A DNA stretch of 64,000 nucleotides from Phytoseiulus persimilis (Eukaryota > Arthropoda > Arachnida > Mesostigmata > Phytoseiidae), in the NCBI GenBank assembly GCA_037576195.1, contig CM075103.1, positions 37,213,250 to 37,277,249 of the forward strand. Reading direction: 5' to 3'. This document shows positions 59,055-64,000 of the stretch, piece by piece. Position 1 is the first letter of the stretch. Every line of letters starts with the position of its first letter. Made by a program: the position numbers and the translations under genes. The notes beneath the pieces were generated by a model, which saw only the letters and a list, made by a program, of their open reading frames with translations, was not told the origin of the DNA and made no database searches.

Positions 59055-59125
59055 AAATGGGGTGATTTCGGAACCGATCTGACCATTAGTTTCCAACTCT
59101 GGAGGCGTGATTCCGAGGCCAATCT
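59055..59125 (-). repeat. 45-bp minisatellite array f
   Basis: About 1.5 units in reverse orientation (ggggtgatttcggaaccgat, ccaactctggaggcgtgatt). Confidence 0.6.
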
Positions 59126-59454
59126 ATAAATGTGAAAATCCGAAAAAAAAAGGAACTGTTTGTTTGTTTGTCTGTTTGTACCCAATAGGCTCCTCCGGTA
59201 TTGATCGGATCGACTTGGAACGAACTGCATAATGTAGGGCGGCTCACCGGGAAGGACATGGGCCAAACACCCCTTCCCCCCTCCACTTCTCCCCCTCGCG
59301 ATTTAACCCAACTCTGACCCCCTCCATACTGTCACCCGCATGCAAATTCTGACGATAAGGTGCACCGCCCCGATATGACGCCAGCCAGACTCTTAGGCCT
59401 CATCCCATCGTCATCGGATTTCCTCCCCCACTCCCTCTCCTATACATTTATCAT

Positions 59455-59705
59455 GAAAATATCTGGAGGGGTGATTTCGAGACCAATCTGGCCATAAGTT
59501 TCCAACTCTGGAGGGGTGATTCCGGGACCAATCCGGCCATTACTTTCCAACTCTGGGAGGGTGATTCTGGGACCAATCTGACCATTAATTTCCAACTCTG
59601 GTGGGGTGATTCCGGGACCCATCTGAGCATTACTTTCCAACTCTGGAAGGGTGATTCTGGGACCAATCTGACCATACTTTTCCAAGTCTGAAGAGGTGAT
59701 TCCCC
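59455..59705 (-). repeat. 45-bp minisatellite array g (largest, five to six units)
   Basis: The cleanest array, with exact 45-bp spacing (ctctggaggggtgattccgg, gaccaatc-ggccattacttt). On the minus strand the whole array is open, giving 15-residue repeats of the type ELESNGQIGPGITP. It shows the period exactly and was used to find the other arrays. Confidence 0.85.
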
Positions 59706-59984
59706 CCTTCACGCTATGACGCCTTATACTGGACGATGACGCGCACCGCACCGATATGATGGCAGCGAAACCCCTCTCCCTCTTCAATAATGACACTTGA
59801 TACTGTACTACATGGCAGGCGAAGTCTTTCTGTCCTCAGTAGACTTCCGAAGCAGGAGACAGGCCGGGCAGAGCCGTCAGCCGAAGGTCGGTTACACAAA
59901 ACTAGCCTACCTGCGGTTTTTCGAATGACATGGGAGAATATCGTAGCAGGTCGTGAGATATATTCGGCTATTTATGGAGCCTAT

Positions 59985-60429
59985 CTCGTGAGTTTTGCTC
60001 CAGCTTCATAATTTTGATCCTTACCTAGCGAATTTCAGCCCAACCGGACGTTTACCTCCTGAAGCCTTCGCGGGAACAGGCGTGCGCGCGTATTTTCTCC
60101 ACAAATCAAAGCAGTGATATCTGAGTTTTCCGTGCTGTTTCCCTCGGACACAAAGGCCATGAGAACTCTAATAGCTTCATCGTGCGTGTGGGGAGCTCGT
60201 TCAGCGGTTTGCGTTTCAGTTTCTCGGTGGGTTGTGTATCAGTTTCACGAATCCGACACTGCTTCGTCGGTCGTTTCTGAAGCTCTTCTCGTAGCTTGCA
60301 GTCGTAGGAGTTGCCGTGGAGTCTTGTGGACGGTCTTCGAGGCTCTCGTAGACACTCGGAAACGGTCGTGAGGATCCTCGAAGACGGTCTCGTGGGCTAT
60401 CGTATACATTGAGTCGAGCCCCTCATCAC
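59985..60429 (+). repeat. Dispersed repeat family 2, copy 2
   Basis: Counterpart of 27940-28283, in the same orientation and also ending at a minisatellite array. Best-conserved part is about 60175-60429. Confidence 0.6.
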
Positions 60430-60560
60430 CTCCATGGATCCAAAAAAGGATAGTCAGATAGACCTCGGAATGACCCACACGGACCTCGCGAAGTATGGTC
60501 AAATCGACCCCGGGGCCACCTCCTTAGACTCCAGAAAAAGTGGTCAAATCGAGTCCAGAG
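60430..60560 (+). repeat. 45-bp minisatellite array h
   Basis: Three units: atggatccaaaaaaggatag, gcgaagtatggtcaaatcga and ccagaaaaagtggtcaaatc. Open in the plus frame. Confidence 0.65.
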
Positions 60561-60579
60561 GAAGCACTCCTACCCTGCC

Positions 60580-61260
60580 AAAATTTGTTGCAGGATTCAT
60601 CGGGAGCAAATTCCGTGCGGATAGAGGTGACGATGGAGCGCTCACCCAGAAACGAAGGGCACAACGCATCTTGTTTCACTTTGGAGAACGATGGAATAAT
60701 TTCCACTTCGTGATTAGGGAATTATCCCGCAGTTACCGCAAGATTCGATTCTCCCTATCGGATGCGGATATCTGGGCGAACGAGAGTGGGACGTTTGCGC
60801 GAAGGCAGCTCCAGTGTACGACTTTGTAGCGTTCTGGAATGCTACCAACGTGTTCTAGCAAGATCCGCTGCAGATAGATAAGAAAAAAAATAAAGACCTG
60901 TTCCACATTTCCATGGAGCGAAATTGCGACCCTTTGCGGCTGGATCTTGTGCGGCGGGCGTAAAATTTCTGATTTGGAAACTCCTGAAGAGTCGGTGCAC
61001 CGATTTCAAGAAAGTTCCGGCGAACGTTATTGAGGGCAGCCCGACAGCTTGAAACAATTATGCGTGTCTTTCTTAGATGATGCAACGCTTTCCGAGAGCT
61101 TACTGCCTGCTCTGTGACCGCTTCGAGATTGAAACACTCATGGGAGCCAGCAACGACGTCTGCGTTGATGCTTCCGGAATTGTTGTCAAGGATTATCCGG
61201 GTAGTCTCAGTGAATGTTCTGAGAGAGCCGTGTGCCTACTGAAGAACATAATTTCAGTAA
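60580..61260. repeat. Paralogous segment 2 (matches 45310-46140)
   Basis: Same block order and orientation as segment 1. The minus strand is open from about 61200 to 60900 (SINADVVAGSHECFNLEAVT, ALHHLRKTRIIVSS), so this is the less damaged copy. No family assigned. Confidence 0.45.
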
Positions 61261-61534
61261 AGGTCTCCACGGCGAGCAGACCTGCACATTGCGTTTTCAA
61301 CCCTTCCAATGTACATATCTCCTAGGCGCTGCACGGAGTGTCAAGAGTCGGAAGTCCCGATCCATTTAAACACAGAACATGTCTCTGAAGACCGGTCATC
61401 CCTCTCATCGGAGACATCCGCTTGTAAGCTCTGTTTGGGGGAACATTTACCGAGAAATTTATCGAAACATTGGAAGCTCGGTCAGCGCTTCCCCGGAGAG
61501 TTTGATTTCGGCGTAGATCAGACTATACTTCTCC

Positions 61535-61585
61535 AGGTATGTGGGGGTTATTCGGGGATCGGTCTGACCATTGATTTCAGAGCGA
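61535..61585 (-). repeat. 45-bp minisatellite, single unit i
   Basis: One reverse-orientation unit (gggggttattcggggatcgg, tctgaccattgattt). Confidence 0.5.
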
Positions 61586-61589
61586 CGCG

Positions 61590-62512
61590 CAGATCGTTAC
61601 CATCAAACTGATTCGGATTATCGTTGTCTGTGGCTGGAATGGGCGCTCTTCGCCGGCCAAGATGGTATTTTTGCAGTTCGGAGCCCGACGGAGGAAAATG
61701 CAGACATCGAGGGAGTTGATCGTTCCCTGCGTGGGAAGATCTTTCGAGTATTTGCCGAGATAATTTATGATCTGTACCTGATCAGTCCACAGTTCCAGCC
61801 CAACTGACTACTCGTTCTTAACGGGGAAATATTCTTCACCCAAAGGATTGTACCGGTCGCTGTGGCCGAGTCTGGGGCCGAAGTGACTTTGCGAAATGAG
61901 TGGGTATCGTTCTCGATACTCGACCTTCACGCCGATCACAGAGTAGGCTCGAGACTCTGGAGTGTTCCCATCGTTCCCAACGCACGACACGATGTTGAGA
62001 GAACGTTCTCAGACGGCTTCCGGTTACCCATAGCCTCTCGGTCGCAGATTCACACTCTTGACCCGCGCGCTGGTCTCCCGACTCTCCAGAGGCATCAAGC
62101 GAGCGTCACGAAGACTGGGATGACTGAAAAATGTCAAGAGCTCTCAGAAACTCATACAGTCCGCAACACGAATTTATCGACACGCATTCTATGTGGATGA
62201 TTTCCGCACCCGCTGGATAACGAAATCAGTGTTGCCATGGGAATTCCACTAGGTGCGACAGACTTTGAGATTATATCAACCGACTGAGATGAACGAAGTT
62301 TAGGCTCAGGATCGAACATTTTTGATATCCAGCTGTAACACGAAATTATCGACAGCGTTGAAATCGCGCATTCGGTTGGAGTTTCAGCATTTTCTCGTGA
62401 GGCTGATACCGACGAACGTCAAGTTAGTGCTAACGAAGGACACACAAGTACGATTTGTCGACTCAGAACTCCGGCTCGTCAAGATTTGTGAGAAAGAATT
62501 CATTCCCTCAAT
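61590..62512. other. No gene recognised
   Basis: Short frames only (61571-61807, 61862-62200). May include the 5' end of the Tc1-like element that follows; I saw no clear terminal repeat. Confidence 0.3.
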
Positions 62513-63025
62513 ATGGGACGAAACCCGGCTCTGACTCCTCAAGAAAGGATTCGCATCGATCAATTACACTGCTCTGGGCTCGCAGCAAGAGCTATCGGAC
62601 GAGAGATCGGCAGAACAGCGGACGTAGTGCTGCGGTATTTGAGATTAGGGGCGGAGTATGGCATCAGATCGTACCAGAAACGAAGCACAAAGCTCTCAGA
62701 TCGTCAGAAACGGAAGATAATTCAGGATGCGAGCAACAAGAGTGTCTCTTGCGCTCAAATCAGAGACTCAAACAACCTCCCAGTCCATGAACAGACCGTC
62801 TGGCGCGTTTTGAGAAGTGCGTATCATCTGAAATTCAAGAAAATGTGCGGGAAGCCCCCGCTGACGAAAAAGCACCGAGACACTAGGCTCGATCGCGCCC
62901 AGGAATGGATGAGTTGGACTTCGGAATGGGATAAAGTTGTCTTCGGCGATGAGAAAAAGTTCAATCTGGACGGCCCGGATGGATTCCATAACTATTGGGT
63001 GGATGCAAAAGTTCTGGGCCCCTAA
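62513..63025 (+). mobile_element. Tc1/IS630-like transposase, truncated after the first catalytic Asp
   Basis: A 170-residue frame opens MGRNPALTPQERIRIDQLHC. It has two helix-turn-helix units (to about residue 110), the LTKKHRDTRLDRAQEWMSW-type linker and the first DDE motif KVVFGDEKKFNLDGPDG. It ends soon after the tryptophan of FHNYW. The second Asp and the final Glu/Asp are absent, so it cannot transpose. An unrelated A/T-rich element begins right at the break. Confidence 0.85.
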
Positions 63026-63380
63026 TTTCAATCGCTCATAACTCCGCTCCCAGGAAGCGCAGAGAGATAATAAAATATACGAAACGTGCGGAATTCAGTC
63101 AGCTTCCAGATGAAATCAACCGCAATGATCGTCCAAAAGCACCGTGCTTACAGGAGCGATTTTATTGAAAGGGTCGAAATTCGGAAAATCGCGATTTTGC
63201 AGTTCCGGCGAAACTAAGATTATGACCCTATTTTCTCTTCAGAATCATAAAGTTCATCGAAAAATAAGCGGTTTAAAAAAAAAAATTGAGCATTTCGGCC
63301 ACGGCAAAGCGGAGATATCGGCTCCCGAAGATACGATTTTTTTGTGATTTTTTGGTGACTTTTTTCCCGCCTATTGAACG
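63026..63380. repeat. A/T-rich insertion-like segment at the Tc1 break
   Basis: Opens with atttcaatcgctcataactc and contains poly-A (63274-63284), poly-T near 63338-63367 and pieces such as ggcaaagcggagatatcgg. It recalls short non-autonomous elements with cataactcc-type ends. No coding content. Confidence 0.4.
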
Positions 63381-63420
63381 GTCTCATGGATGGGATACGG
63401 TGGAATTTCCCTGGAAACGC

Positions 63421-63750
63421 TCAGGAGTTTCTTGAAATTGTTTTCTCAATACTTTTCGTCGTTGTTCGCCTTGCAAGAAGGGACCTTAGAATAAGAGTCA
63501 GATTGTCGGAATCATTTTCGTCTCTCCTGCGACGGCAACCAAGTCGTCGTTCAACAGGTCGGCCTGATCGTGGCTCATCGTTCAGGTCCTGATTGCCGTC
63601 TCGGAACTTGGCGAACCACCTCTTCACTGTGGAAAGAGACGGAGTGGCTTCACGGAACACGGGTTCCATTTGCCGCTTCGTCTCCGCCGCTGAATTCCCC
63701 TTGAGGAACTCGTAGAGCATTGCGCTCCGGGTCAGTTGATCTCGGTTGGC
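63421..63750 (-). mobile_element. Mariner transposase N-terminal fragment
   Basis: The minus-strand 63750-63556 part reads NRDQLTRSAMLYEFLKGNSA through TPSLSTVKRWFAKFRDGNQD to DEPRSGRPV, the mariner N-terminal HTH (Mos1/SETMAR type) with its DEPRSGRP signature. The reading then shifts frame (LNDDLVAVAGE lies in another frame). No DDE/D catalytic motif follows, so this is an inactive relic. Confidence 0.8.
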
Positions 63751-64000
63751 CACTCCGGGATAATGGCTAGAGTTTCTGAAACTTCCACGAACTTCACGGG
63801 AAACAGAAAAGATTCGGTGCTGCAATGAGCGCGTTGGAAGAACCTGTTGGTTGTCGCACGAGTGGAACGATACTGAAAATGGAATCCCCATCTCTCTCGT
63901 CCCCAGCGTCGGTTCTCGTAGCCTAACATTCGAGAGCGTGACATTCTGTGAGAAAGCCAGCAAGTTCTCTCGGAGCAATCGAACTCATTGTCTCGGAGGG
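63751..64000. other. Nothing recognised
   Basis: The minus-strand frame upstream of the mariner block continues here but does not look like transposase. Confidence 0.3.

Noticed and set aside
59455-59705. CRISPR-like array
   Set aside because: Regular 45-bp spacing, but units are contiguous with no unique spacers and the genome is eukaryotic; it is a minisatellite.

Overview
This is eukaryotic nuclear DNA, almost certainly from an arthropod. Genes are split by mostly short GT-AG introns. The recognisable proteins are metazoan: a SMYD3-type methyltransferase, Son of sevenless, the O-glucosyltransferase Rumi/POGLUT1, a CHRAC1-type histone-fold subunit, the DBHS paraspeckle protein NonA and the mismatch-repair endonuclease PMS2. 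Two ionotropic-receptor-like chemoreceptor copies, mariner/Tc1 and LINE relics and a 4.1 kb intronless Sos suggest a mite, perhaps a phytoseiid with strong intron loss. That taxonomic guess is inference only; no rRNA, mtDNA or species marker is present.

Layout. 1-1755 (-): C-terminal part of a divergent HIPK/DYRK-like kinase that looks catalytically dead. 4.6-8.2 kb (+): two tandem paralogues of an unrecognised five-exon type II membrane protein. 8.4-12.4 kb: mostly non-coding, with an inverted-repeat element. 12.4-21.7 kb (-): SMYD3-like gene with a single ~8 kb intron that contains the complete Sos gene on the same strand. 23.1-34 kb: compact housekeeping block POGLUT1(+), CHRAC1(-), nonA(+), PMS2(-), with two convergent pairs and one head-to-head pair. 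34-64 kb: gene-poor accessory DNA holding an intact IR-like gene (41.2-43.2 kb), a pseudogene copy of it (56.9-58.8 kb), decayed LINEs, Tc1 and mariner transposase fragments, foldback elements and many arrays of one dispersed 45-bp minisatellite.

Biology. The conserved genes cover receptor-to-Ras signalling (Sos), Notch EGF O-glucosylation (POGLUT1), chromatin accessibility (CHRAC1, SMYD3), RNA processing (nonA) and DNA repair (PMS2). They are not an operon-like unit. The most unusual items are the unrecognised tandem gene family at 4.6-8.2 kb, the same-strand nesting of Sos in SMYD3, the dispersed 45-bp (15-codon) minisatellite, which also forms the loop of a 1.2 kb foldback element, and the mosaic IR gene/pseudogene pair. 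Splice sites were assigned by eye from GT-AG consensus, phase and protein-family continuity.
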